Source: Gigantopelta aegis
Lineage: Eukaryota; Mollusca; Gastropoda; Neomphalida; Peltospiridae
Assembly (NCBI RefSeq): GCF_016097555.1
Contig: NC_054712.1
Span: 41,577,562 to 41,641,561 of the forward strand
Reading direction: 5' to 3'
DNA length: 64,000 bases
Position numbers and translations under genes: made by a program. Positions 1-11,088 of this stretch are shown here, piece by piece. Position 1 is the stretch's first letter. Every line of letters begins with the position of its first letter. A model generated the notes under the pieces. It did not search any database. It saw only the letters and a program-made list of their open reading frames with translations, and was not told the DNA's origin.

Positions 1-268
1 TAATCATCGGTTATTGGATGTCAAACATTTGGTAATTTTGACATCCAGTCTTAGAGAGGAAACCCGCTACATTTTTTCATTAATAGCAAGGGGTCTTTTA
101 TATGCGCCATCCCATAGACAGGATAGCACATACCACGGCCGTTGATATACCAGTCGTGGTGCACTGACTGAAGCGACAAATAGCCCAATGGGTCCACCGA
201 CGGGGATCGATCACAGGTCGACCGCGCATCAAGCGAACGCTTTACCACTGCGCAACGTCCCGCCCCTC
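1..268 (-). repeat. SINE, head type H1 with tail type A (cut by window start)
   Basis: Read on the minus strand this is a tRNA-type head (CCCAGTGGTAAAGCG-like A box, GATCGATCCC-like B box), a conserved body (GTGGTATGTGCTATCCTGTC, CATATAAAAGACCCCTTGCT) and the start of tail A (GACATCCAATAGCCGATGAT type). The extreme 3' tail lies outside the window. The same SINE with the same downstream flank recurs at 7085-7386, so this copy belongs to a segmental duplication rather than being an independent insertion. Confidence 0.85.
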
Positions 269-407
269 CTGAAAATTAATAGCAGCTGACATTTTTTGCA
301 CTGTAAACGATAACTCTCTTGTCTTTACTAGTTATTTTATAATATATTTTATTTATCATATTTCATATACATGTATATAACGCATCACAATACCAGGAAA
401 TCACTGG

Positions 408-1000
408 GTGCTCCAACCTATTGGAGGAAAATACGAATGTATATATGTATGTATGTATGTATGTATGTCGAGGTTGACGATTACTTACACAGATATTAAC
501 GCACTGGCGCAAAGGTTAATTAAATCTTTCTGGCCTCACAAAGTGTCGCAAGACGTTACTGGGACTCGAACCTGTGGCACCGAATCGCTCGCAAATTGCA
601 GGCTTGCCACGATACGTTCTGAGCCATCGAGGCATCCATAAAAAAAAGATGATATTTTACTCAACCATAAGTATGGAGCCAGCAAGCTACGCGATCGATC
701 CTGCTAACGTGCATGAAACAGTGGGTAGACCTAGCACTGGCTAATATGTATTGATGTATGAATATCTATATATTGTATGTATGTCGGGTTTGACGGTTAC
801 ATACATAGATATTAACGCACTAAATAATTAAATCCTTTCTGGCCTCACAAATTATATCATGCTGTTGCTAGGACTCGAACCTGTAGCACCGAATCGCTCG
901 CAACTTGCAGACTTCCCACAATACGTTCTGAGCTATCGACTCATCCTTAAAAAAGAATGCTCTTTAACTCAACCATATGATGGGTCCTACTAACTACGCG
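408..1000 (-). repeat. tRNA-like SINE units in tandem (about 316-bp period), copy A
   Basis: Two units. On the minus strand each has an A-box-like TAGCTCAGAACG, a B-box-like GGTTCGAGTCC and a tail that runs into (CATA)n/(TATG)n. Further units lie at 7560-8230 and 10086-10985. They are tRNA-derived retroposons or a satellite built from one, not functional tRNAs: no acceptor-stem pairing closes around them. Confidence 0.7.
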
Positions 1001-1381
1001 GTCGAATATCAACGTAAAATAATTATTGGTCCGTCGGCATGACAGGCAAAGACATATTCCTTTCCACAGTGATGTTGACGGCAAAACCGGGCGGGACGGC
1101 AATATTTCGAACCCTGTGTGTGATTAGGCAGCTTTGAGATGGCTCGTTTGAAGATTTTCATTTTTAATACTGGATACGCTTTTACCATGGAGAATTATTG
1201 CTTTCGTTTATGCTACAATTATAAAATGCGCTTTGTACTGTAGCTGACCTCTCGTCTTGTCCGAGAATTCACCCAATAAATATATTACGAGCAGAATTCA
1301 CCTCTGAGATTACAGCACCGTGTTTTAAATGTTCAACAGTTAAAATTATTCTCTTCGACGTGACGGTGAGTGCGTAAATAG

Positions 1382-1390
1382 TATAAATAG
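1382..1390 (+). promoter_or_regulatory. TATA box of duplicated upstream promoter
   Basis: TATAAATAG lies about 90 bp before the ATG at 1472. The same motif and surroundings recur at 8624-8632 before the first exon of the glycine-rich gene. Transcription would be expected to begin about 30 bp downstream, near TCATCAC at 1411. Confidence 0.6.
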
Positions 1391-1410
1391 TGTGTGTCTA
1401 TCTTCAGTGG

Positions 1411-1477
1411 TCATCACAGTTTTCTGCTGACAGTTTTCAGAATCTCGTGATCCCAGTACAACACAGTCAATATGAAC
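1411..1477 (+). other. Duplicated first exon (5'UTR plus Met-Asn), orphan or alternative
   Basis: The presumed 5'UTR, ATG AAC (1472-1477) and donor GTGAGT (1478 onwards) match 8655-8720 closely. No matching second exon is found before 11345. Either this is the remnant of a tandem gene that lost its later exons, or it is an alternative first exon spliced over about 9.9 kb to 11345, which would give the same protein. Both exon-1 copies end in phase 0, so either would join in frame. Confidence 0.55.
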
Positions 1478-1734
1478 GTGAGTGTTTTGTTTATAGTTAC
1501 CTGTATTGCAATTAGTACAAATCAGTAGCATCTAGCCGGGTCTGTTTTTCAGAGCAGTGTATACAGTTACGTTATTTCTATTTGCGTTTGTTAATATAGT
1601 GTGTAATGATGAATTCTTACGAGCAGAAAACGCAATTCTAGTCGAACTAGTTCTGGCAAATCCCATTTTAAATGATGGTACACATATGTATATCTATAAA
1701 CAAAATATAATATAATATATGGTCTGTCATACGA

Positions 1735-3405
1735 CTGTATTATAAATAGCGGGTGTATCATACTACATTATAAATATCTGGTGTATGATACCACTATATT
1801 ATAAATATCTGGTGTATCATACCACTGTGCTATAAATACCTGGTATACTAAACTACTATATTATAAATACCTGGTGTATTAAACTACTATATTAAAAACA
1901 TGTCTGGTGTATCATACCACAATATTATAAATACCCAAATGTATCATACCACTATATTATAAATACCTGGTATATCATACCACTATATTATAAATACCTG
2001 GTGTATCATACCAATATATTATAAATACATTTTGTATCATACCACTATATTATAAATATCTGGTGAATCATACCACTATATTATAAATACCTGGTGCATC
2101 ATACCACTATGTCATAAATACATGGTATACTAAACTACTATATTATAAAAATGTATGGTGTATCAAACCACTATATTATATATACATGGTATACCTGGTA
2201 TATTAAACCATTTTATTATAAACACTTGGTATATTAAACAACTGTATTATAAATACCTGTTACATGCATATTAAACCACTGTTTTATAAATAAATGGTAT
2301 ATTAAGCCACCGTATTATAAATACCTGATATATTAAACCACTGTATTATAAATACCTGGTATATTAAACCACTGTATTATAAATATCTGGTATATTAAAC
2401 CATTGTATTATAAATACCTGGTATATTAAATCACTGTATTATAAATACCTCATATATTAAACCACTGTATCACAAATACCTGGTATATTAAATCACTGTA
2501 TTATAAATACCTCATATATTAAACCACTGTATCACAAATACCTGGTATATTAAATCACTGTATTATAAATACCTGGTATATTAAATCACTGTATTATAAA
2601 TACCTGGTATATTAAACCACTGTATTATAAATATCTGGTATATTAAACCATTGTATTATAAATACCTGGTATATTAAACCACTGTATTATAAATACCTGG
2701 TATATTAAATCACTGTATTATAAATACCTCATATATTAAACCACTGTATCACAAATACCTGGTATATTAAACCACTGTATTACAAATACCTGGTATATTA
2801 ATTCACTGTAATATAAATACCTGATATATAAAAGCAATGTATTATAAACACCTGGTATATTAAACCACTCTATTATAAATACCTGGTATACTAAATCACT
2901 GTATTATAAATGCCTGGTATATTAAACCACTGTATTATAAATACCTGGTATATTAAACGAATGTATTATAAATACCTGATATGTTCAAGCAATGTATTAT
3001 AAATACCTGGTATATTAAACCAATGTGTTATAAATACCTGATATGTTCAAGCAATGTATTATAAATACCTGGTATATTAAACCACTGTATTATAAACACC
3101 TGGTATATTAAACCAACTGTATTATAAATACCTGGTATATTAATCCACCGTATTATAAATACTTGGTATATTAAACCACTGTAGTATAAATACCTGGTAT
3201 ATTAAATCACTGTATGATAAATACCTGGTATATTAAACCACTGTATTATAAATACCTGGTATATTAATCCACCGTATTATAAATACTTGGTATATTAAAC
3301 CACTGTATTATAAATACCTGGTATATTAATCCACCGATTATAAATACTTGGTATATTAAATCACTGTATTATAAAAACCTGGTATATTAAACCACTGTGA
3401 TAGAG
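1735..3405. repeat. 31-bp AT-rich satellite, about 54 copies
   Basis: The monomer is of the form TATTATAAATACCTGG plus TATATTAAACCACTG, 31 bp. The first third favours a GTGTATCATACCAC variant and the rest a TATATTAAACCAC variant, so the array shows local homogenisation. The same family reappears at 13268-13700, downstream of the glycine-rich gene. Confidence 0.95.
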
Positions 3406-3761
3406 TTCCCATCCCATCCCATCCTAATGGTCGTTTTTAACCTGGACTAAGCTTTTAATCCTCTGTTCGCTTAGGGACAAGGCTATGCATAGACATACGG
3501 GCTTCCATTTTTGTAAGGTGGGGGGAGGAGGTTAATGTTTGTCTGAATTAAATAAAAATGCCAGAATCTGAATAACAACGTTTACGTCTTCATATTAGAA
3601 TTACTGACAAATGGCTATATAGTGTTGCAAACAAAACACTAGCCAATTTTACATGGATGTTAACTAATATTGTGGGCAGAATGTTGAAAAAGGTTTCAGG
3701 CAAGCTTATTTTGCCCGAATATATATATATATTTTTGCCCAAATTAAATTTTTTATTCCAG
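3406..3761. other. Intergenic; contains a dispersed repeat seen again at 41555-41705
   Basis: A short CATCC run follows the satellite. From about 3600 the text (GGCTATATAGTGTTGCAAAC, ATATTGTGGGCAGAATG, TTGCCCGAAT) matches 41555-41705, marking a dispersed repeat of unknown class. No coding signal is seen. Confidence 0.6.
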
Positions 3762-3931
3762 CCCTGGGGCAGTGGCGTAGCGTGGGCGGGGCCACCGGGG
3801 CGGTTGCCCTGGGTGCACAATTCTGGACTGGTGGAATAGACTCGGGGAGTGCTAACGGTCCGCTGGCTAGCTGGAGCAATACTTGCCTTGCCCCGGGCAC
3901 TGGCAACCCACGCTACGCCATTGCCCTGGGG
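3762..3931. mobile_element. hAT-type MITE with 8-bp target duplication
   Basis: The 154-bp element at 3770-3923 starts CAGTGGCGTAGCGTGGG and ends with the inverted form CCCACGCTACGCCATTG. It is bounded on both sides by CCCTGGGG (3762-3769 and 3924-3931), the 8-bp duplication typical of hAT transposons. It is far too short to encode a transposase. A related end fragment lies near 63098-63130. Confidence 0.85.
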
Positions 3932-4384
3932 GTGGGGGTGGGGGTCTCTTACTCTTATAATAATACGTATGGGTTTCTTGTTGTTATATGTTCAACTATT
4001 TCGTGTTTCCGGGATGTTTTCTTCGATATAAAAATGGGTTTTTCTTTATATATAAACATATATACGTCTTTTGTGTTTTCCTGTTTCATTTGGGGATCCC
4101 GTCCTGCTATTACGTGCTTCTACTCTATTATGTCTGTACTGGTGATGTGTAACTTTGTGACTTGTCTCGTGTTGAATGTTATGTGTGGATTTTTTTAAAG
4201 CCATAATTCTCTTACAAGATATCGAAAGTCGGTGATGGACGGTGCGGATATTAATTTTACTGTTCTATTCTCAATGATTAAACAATAAAAGTACCGTAAA
4301 TCCTCGAATAGAGGCCAGGGCTTCTATTATGTTCGCAAAGCCGCGAGACCCTGTCTCTATTTAAGGCAGGCGTCTATTGTTTTC
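3932..4384. other. No supported gene; includes a short repeat near 4290-4385
   Basis: An open frame runs through 3782-4198 but has no recognisable domain and begins inside the MITE. The stretch CCTCGAATAGAGGCC and CTTCTATT looks like the edge of a dispersed element; its class is not resolved. Confidence 0.4.
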
Positions 4385-4865
4385 ATGGACATTTTGTTAA
4401 CAGAGCCTTGCTGTAGGTAGTACTAAATCAAATAACTTCCGGCTGGGTCAAAGTTCGAGGTGCACCGAACTTTTGACAGAGAAGTTAACACCACAAGTCC
4501 TGTGCTTGGTGATACATGTGAGTGTGTTGGTTAAAAAAAATAATAGCTTCATCTGGGTAAAAATGTGTGCAATTTTATTTCATCTAGTACCACTGTGTCA
4601 AGTAACCTTGTGCTTGAAACATGTTTGGGGTGCCTATGAAAAATGTAGTCAATTTTTGTGCGGAACTAGGGTAGTCATAGACGCTACCCGTTATCTCTGG
4701 AATGAAGAGCTTGACCCCCATTTTTTTCGGATTCACTTTAAGGATGAGGGATGGTAGTATTTATATCCGTGGCGTTTATGTCGATTGATACGCTGCAGGT
4801 AGGAGTTTCAGCCACACATGTTACTATTGTCGTCTATGGGATTTGATTTGGTGGTATACACCCTG
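4385..4865 (+). repeat. Dispersed repeat R1, copy 1
   Basis: This aligns in order with 5430-5890: GGCTGGGTCAAAGTTCGA, a following ACCCGAACTTTT-like block, CAATTTTATTT, CTTGTGCTTGAAACAT, TTTGTGCGGAA and GTTATCTC. The copies are well diverged. A fragment in the opposite direction lies at 45625-45690. No coding frame is shared between copies, so it is a non-autonomous repeat of unknown class. Confidence 0.7.
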
Positions 4866-4936
4866 TAGAGTCATCATCTTGTGTAGGCTTCCAAACATGT
4901 TGTATACGTGGATACCTCTTGACTCGCTGAAGAATT

Positions 4937-5085
4937 AGAGAATAACTAACGAGCTACGAGAAATTACGGATTATCTGTCCCTCGTGAATTAATGTTATAA
5001 ACCCGAGCCTCTGGCGACGGTTTTACAACATTAATTCACGAGGGACAGATAATCCATTATTCCTCGTAGCGAGTTGGTTATTTTC
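4937..5085. mobile_element. Foldback (palindromic) element
   Basis: Two arms of about 64 bp (4939-5002 and 5021-5085) are reverse complements at roughly 88 percent by eye, sharing GGATTATCTGTCCCTCGTGA, with a loop near GCCTCTGGCGACG. This is a foldback-type MITE able to form a long hairpin. Confidence 0.8.
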
Positions 5086-5335
5086 TTTATTACCCATTGT
5101 CAATCTTTAACGATTTTAAAAGTATATTTACGTTCCCGCTGCTGTGACAAGATTGAGCAGCCATAACAATATATTCATACGCTCCGTTACCGATGCACTC
5201 CTAACAGTATCCACCAATGAATAGTTAAAAAAAACAGTCACAATAATAAAATAAAACCCACTTTTTTATATTGGTACATATATTGTGTTTATTAATTTCT
5301 AAAAATAATCACAGTAATATTGTCATATAAACACA

Positions 5336-5351
5336 CGCACACACGCGAGCG

Positions 5352-5402
<51 letters not shown>
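5336..5402. repeat. (AC)n microsatellite
   Basis: Near-perfect AC dinucleotide run. The minus-strand frame rich in Val-Cys across it is an artefact. Confidence 0.95.
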
Positions 5403-5404
<2 letters not shown>

Positions 5405-5429
5405 CCTCCACCATTTTGTAACGTTAACC

Positions 5430-5890
5430 CAGAAGGTAGTACTCCACCAAATAGCATCTCGGCTGGGTCAAAGTTCGAAGTGACCCGAACTTTTAATGGA
5501 GGAGTTAAAGCTGTGAGTCCTGCCATTGGTGATTAATATGACAGTGGTTGCCTGCATGAAGTACAGTTTTATGTAGGTAATAAATGCATACAATTTTATT
5601 TTGTGCAGTACCAGTGTGTCAGGCACACTTGTGCTTGAAACATACACGGCGTGCCTGTAAAACTAAGCACTACCATTTTGTGCGGAATTGACGGGGCTTG
5701 TAACAACATCCTGTTATCTCGAAAATGAGCCATGAAAGGTGCTATTTAACTCAGTCACTACTTTGGGTGAGGTGTTGTAGTATTCATATCTATGGTTCAT
5801 ATTTTGGTTGATATGTTGTGTATAGTAGTTTTAGGCCAATATCTTAACACTGTCACCAATGGGATTGTAATTGGTATAGTCCAACCAGAA
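5430..5890 (+). repeat. Dispersed repeat R1, copy 2
   Basis: Partner of 4385-4865, separated from it by the foldback element and the (AC)n run. Same strand, so the pair may be a diverged local duplication or two insertions. Confidence 0.7.
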
Positions 5891-6790
5891 ACCGCCAGTC
5901 GTAAGCAGGGCATACAGTGCAAAAACATTTTGAGTTTAAAACATCCAAATTGGTTCTTTTCAAATTGTTATTATGGAAGAAATAGTCGGCGTTATAAAAA
6001 GGAATACAGAAAAATGTGGTAACAACAAAAGAACGATTGAAGTTAGAAAGGTATTGGTCGCAAGAAACGACACGGAAACAACTCGAAACTAACAGAACAT
6101 TGCGTGACCCTTGACACGTCCCAGTTTGAGCCAGTTTATTGCAGTGGCTTCCAGATGATTGCGTTCTGTACAATTTAATCGGACTGCGAATCGGACAACT
6201 GATATATTCGACGCCGTTTAGCTGGATTGTTCGAAGTGTTTTGATGTCCATGATTGTTGTCACAGTCTTTGGCTTTTGAAAAACCAAGGCGAGTGAAAAA
6301 TCGCACACCTCAAAATGCTAAGACGAGTGAAAACAAAGCATTATTAATTAAGTAATTGGTACATATAAATGTAGAGACATATGTTGCAAAAATGAACCAA
6401 TAAACCAATAATATGTTCTTATAATGTTGTTGTTTGGTTCTTAGTTGACTGTTTTTCCCTTTCAGGAATGGAGTTACTCAAAAATTTCAGGAACAGTGCT
6501 ACAGAAATATAATACACTGATGCAATTTGAATTGTTAAAAACAAACACAGAAAGAAACAAATTTGAATTGGTGCATAAATGAAAAATAGTCTACAATCTA
6601 GACTGAGTCGACATAAAACTTGACCCTCCACCCACGCCAAGTTGATGATGTTCAAATAAGGAAGTACCACAGACCTCCGCCTACTAGTCTATCTCAGACA
6701 TACATCAAGTCTCTACTTCTACGCCCTAGTTTATATGGCTAGCTGACGTCGAAGACTGGTTGACTGTTATCTGACAGCACTGTACAGCAT
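5891..6790. other. No supported gene
   Basis: About 900 bp without a clear repeat or gene. A 151-residue frame on the minus strand (5853-6308) has no recognisable domain and overlaps repeat R1. Confidence 0.4.
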
Positions 6791-7014
6791 TTCTCGTTCC
6801 AACCAGTGCACCACAACTGGACAAAGGCCGTGGTATGTCCTATCCTCTATGTGGGAAAGTGCATATAAAAGATCCCTTGCTGCATTAGAAAACATATAGC
6901 GGGTTTCTTCTGATGACTACGAGTCAGAATTACCAAATGTTTGACATCCAATAGCCGACGATTAATTAATCGATGTGCTCCAGTGGTGTCGTTAAACAAA
7001 GCAAACTTTATAAC
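6791..7014 (+). repeat. SINE, 5'-truncated body with tail A
   Basis: Begins in the body (TTCTCGTTCCAACCAGTGCA) and runs through CATATAAAAGATCCCTTGCT to the tail GTGGTGTCGTTAAACAAAGC. The tRNA head is missing, as expected of 5' truncation during reverse transcription. Confidence 0.85.
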
Positions 7015-7084
7015 TACAACATGGTATTGTGCACAGACAACAACGTTATTTATCAACAAATCACTATGATTTTGCCTGAAACTG

Positions 7085-7386
7085 AAAGTTAAAGTTTGTT
7101 TTTAACGACACCACTAGAGCACACTGATTTATTAATCATCGGCTATTGGATGTCAAATATTTGGTAATTTTGACATATAGTCTTAGAGAGAAAACCCGCT
7201 ACATTTTACCATTAATAGCAAGGGTTCTTTTATATGCGCCATCACACACATACCACGGCCTTTGCTATACCAGTCGTGGTGCACTGGCTGGAGCAAGAAA
7301 TAGCCCAATGGGTCCACCGACGGAGATCGATCCCAGATCTACCGCGCATCAAGCGAACGCTTTACCACTGGGCATACTCCCGCCCT
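7085..7386 (-). repeat. SINE, head H1 with tail A
   Basis: Full-length on the minus strand: tail at 7085-7150, body, and H1 head ending near CGCCCTCCTG. It is the partner of the SINE at 1-268 and marks the left part of segmental copy B. Confidence 0.9.
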
Positions 7387-7559
7387 CCTGAAAGTTAAGA
7401 GCAACTGACATGTTTGCACTGTAAAGGATAACTCTCTAGTCTTTACTAGTCATTTTATAACATATTTTATTACATTATGTTATGTTACCACATTTTCATA
7501 TACATTTATTTATAACGCATCACAATACCAGGAAATCACTGGGCGCTTCAACCTATTAG

Positions 7560-8230
7560 AGGAAAATACGAATATATGTATGCATGCATGTATGTACGTA
7601 TAAATGTATGTATGTATGTATGTATGTATGTATGTATGTATGTATGTATGCATGTATGTCTGTCTGTATATGTATGTATGTATGTATGTATTGATGTATG
7701 AATATCTATATATTGTATGTATTTCGAAGTTGACGATTATATACATAGATATTAACGCACTGGCGCATGGGATAATTAAATCCGATCAGGCCTCACAAAT
7801 TGTCCCATGACGTTACTGGGACTCGAAACTGTGACACCGAATCGCCCGCAAATTGCAGACATGCCACGATACGTTCTGAGCTATCGAGGCATCCATAAAA
7901 AGATGATCTTTAACTCAACCATAAGCTCGCTTACGTGTATGACAAAGTGGGCAGACCTGACACTGGCAAATATGTATTGATATATGAATATCTATATATT
8001 GTATGTATGTCGGGTTTGACTGTTACATATATAGATATTAATGCACTGGTGCAGGGGATTATTAAATCCTTTCTGGCCTCAAAAATTGTCTCATGCTGTT
8101 GCTGGTACTCGAACCTGTGTCACCGAATCGCTCGCAACTTACAGGCTAGCCACGATACGTTCTGGACTATCGAGACATCCTTAAATAAGAATGCTCTTTA
8201 ACTCAACCATATGATGGGACCTACAAGCTA
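7560..8230 (-). repeat. tRNA-like SINE units with (TATG)n, copy B
   Basis: Two units equivalent to 408-1000, with the TATG run at 7602-7690. Minus-strand A-box and B-box-like motifs are present (GGTTCGAGTACC in the second). Confidence 0.7.
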
Positions 8231-8623
8231 CGCGGTCGAATATTAACGAAAAATAATTATTGGTCCGTCGGGACGACAGACAAAGACGTATCCCGGATCG
8301 TAGTGATGTTGACGGCAAAACCGGCTGGGACGGCAGTATTTCGAACCCTGTGTGTGATTAGGCAGCTTTGAGACGGCTCATTTCAAGAGTTTCATTTTTA
8401 ATACTGGATACGCTTTTACCATGGAGCATTATTGCTTTCGTGTATGCCACAATTATAAAATGCGCTATGTACTGCAGATGACCTCTCGTCTTGTCCGAGG
8501 ATTCACCCAATAAATATATTACGAGCAGAATTCACCTATGAAATTACAGCACCGTGTTTTAAATGTTCACCTGCTAAACAGTTAAAATTATTTTCTTCGG
8601 CGTGACGGTGAGTCTGTAAATAG

Positions 8624-8632
8624 TATAAATAG
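8624..8632 (+). promoter_or_regulatory. TATA box of the glycine-rich secreted protein gene
   Basis: TATAAATAG with a plausible start site about 30 bp on (TCATCAC, 8651-8657), leaving a 5'UTR of about 55 nt before ATG 8710. Conservation with copy A covers about 450 bp upstream. Confidence 0.7.
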
Positions 8633-8709
8633 CGTGTCTATCTTCACTGGTCATCACAGTTTTCAGCTGACAGTTTTCAGAATCCCGTGGTCCTAGTACA
8701 ACAGTCAAT

Positions 8710-11043
8710 ATGAACGTGAGTTTTTTGTTTTATAGTTACCTGTGTTGCAGGTAGTACAAATCAATAGCATCCTGTCGGGTCAGTTTTTCAGTGCAGTGTA
8801 TATATTTACGTTATTTCTACTTGTTAATGTAGTGTGGAATGAGGAATTCTTACCAGCAGAAAAGGCAATTCTAATCCAACTAGTTCTGGCAAATCCCATT
8901 TTTAATGATGGTATACCTATGTATATCTATAAAAAAAATAAAAAAATAAAAATTTGTATTTGTCACGGGGATCCTACAATACCCGTAACTGAATAAAACA
9001 CGATTATCCAAATATTTCTCCTAACTGTATATCTATTAGATCTCTCTGTATCGGGCAGTCCAATACCCGAGTGGCTCGGCTCTAGGTATGCTCAGAGATA
9101 TGATCTTATATAAAGTATATGTAAAATAGCACGTTTAGTTCACTAGAAAACACAACAAAACACAATACACTTTGGAATCTGTATTAACCTTACGCTGACA
9201 AATATATTTGCCGCAGTTAATTACTTACAACAACAATAATAATAACAACCCGGAACTAATCACTTAATTAGTTAATCACTAGGTGTCTAGTTTACACAAT
9301 ATTCTAATCACTTCACCGTGATACAACACGCACACGTGTGATAATTGAAAAACGCTGCCAGGGGAACTTAATTAATAAAGGAATTACAACTCTATTCCTA
9401 ACTGGTTAATTTTTAATTAACCCTTAACTACTCATTCAGTAACCTTGTAATACAGAATTAATACTGGTACCTATCACAATAAAGACAATAACCTACAGTT
9501 TACCTAGGTCCTCTAGGATGACCGGCTAAGCTTTAATAATTTTAGAACAGTGAAACCTACAATTTACTTCGTCAGATTACCGGAAACACTGTCTAAATAA
9601 TATTGGTATAATACAGTATTAAAATATTTCAAGTCACATCAATCACATCAAGGTTATACAACAGAGCAGAAATATATATTTACCAAGTCCAGTCGGACTA
9701 ACGTTCCCCGGGAGCCTTCCAATTATTCTCCCCGATAAATCTAAAATCCTAGCTATTTATTACAAAGCCGAATATCGCCTGGGGGCACATCGCGGTATTC
9801 CCCTATCATGGGATATTTCCACAGCGACCAAGACGGCATATTTTCTTAGATGACCAGACTTACTGTCGCCATTCCGCTAGGAATACAAGGTCGTAAAACA
9901 GAACTCGCGGAGGTATTACGTAACCACTGGCCACATGGCCTCCACACCTAGTCTGGGTGTGTATTGGGAACAGCTCGACCACCGTCGCGCGGGGGGATTA
10001 CGTAACCCAGCCGCACACGGCCCTCTAAAACAATTAACATCGCCACAGGCGAAAAGATAAGAGCATGTTCCGTCACAGTATTCTTGTATGTATGTATGTA
10101 TGTATGTATTGATGTATGAATATCAATATATTGTATGTATGTCGAGGTTGACTGTTACATACATAGATATTAACGCACTGGCGCAGGGGATAATTAAATC
10201 CTTTCTGGCCTCACAAATTGTCCCATGCCGTTGCTGGGACTCGAACCTGTGGCACCGAATCGCCCGCAAATTGCAAGACTAACCACGATACGCTCTGAGC
10301 TATCGAAGCTTCCATAAAAAGGAAGTTCTTTAACTCAACCATATGCATGGGGTCTACAATCTACGCGGTCGATCCCGCTTACGTGCATGAAACAGTGGGT
10401 AGACCTGGCACTGGCTAGTATGTATTGATGTATGAATATCTATATATTGTATGTATGTCGAGGTTGACTGTTACATACATAGATATTAATGCACTGGCGC
10501 AGGGGATAATTAAATCCTTTCTGGCCTCACAAATTGTCCCATGCCTTTGCTGGGACTCGAACCTGTGGCACCGAATCGCCCGCAAATTGCAAGACTAACC
10601 ACGATACGCTCTGAGCTATCGAAGCTTCCATAAAAAGGAAGTTCTTTAACTCAACGATATGTATGGGGTCTACAATCTACGCGGTCGATCCCGCTTACGT
10701 GCATAAAACAGTGGGCAGACCTGGCACTGGCTAGTATGTATTGATGTATGAATATCTATATATTGTATGTATGTCGAGGTTGACTGTTACATACATAGAT
10801 ATTAACGCACTGGCGCAGGGGATAATTGAATCCTTTCTGGCCTCACAAATTGTCCCATGCCGTTGCTGAGACTCGAACCTGTGGCACCGAATCGCCCGCA
10901 AATTGCAAGACTAACCACGATACGCTCTGAGCTATCGAAACTTCCATAAAAAGGAGGTTCTTTAACTCAAACATATGCATGGGGTCTACAATCTATGTAT
11001 GTATGTATGTATGTATGTATGTAGGTATGTATGTATGCATCTG

Positions 11044-11088
<45 letters not shown>

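Larger units (their letters stand above)
1..1710. repeat. Segmental duplication, copy A (partner 7133-8940)
   Basis: Sequence from position 1 can be followed in order in 7133-8940: the SINE, an AT-rich spacer, TATG-rich tRNA-like units, a promoter with TATA box, first exon and the start of intron 1. The offset grows from about 7132 to 7238 bp, explained by microsatellite and indel differences. Similarity ends near 1710 and 8940. The left edge is unknown because the window starts inside the copy. Confidence 0.85.
7133..8940. repeat. Segmental duplication, copy B (partner 1-1710)
   Basis: Carries the functional-looking promoter and first exon of the glycine-rich gene. Differences from copy A include a longer TATG microsatellite (7602-7690) and scattered substitutions. 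Its right edge sits only about 20 bp before a solo LTR. Confidence 0.85.

Noticed and set aside
3782-4198. 138-residue plus-strand frame
   Set aside because: Starts within a hAT MITE, no recognised domain and no splice context.
5853-6308. 151-residue minus-strand frame
   Set aside because: Overlaps dispersed repeat R1 and resembles nothing I know.
10190-10310. tRNA gene on the minus strand
   Set aside because: A- and B-box-like motifs are present, but there is no matching acceptor stem and the unit is a tandem SINE-like repeat.
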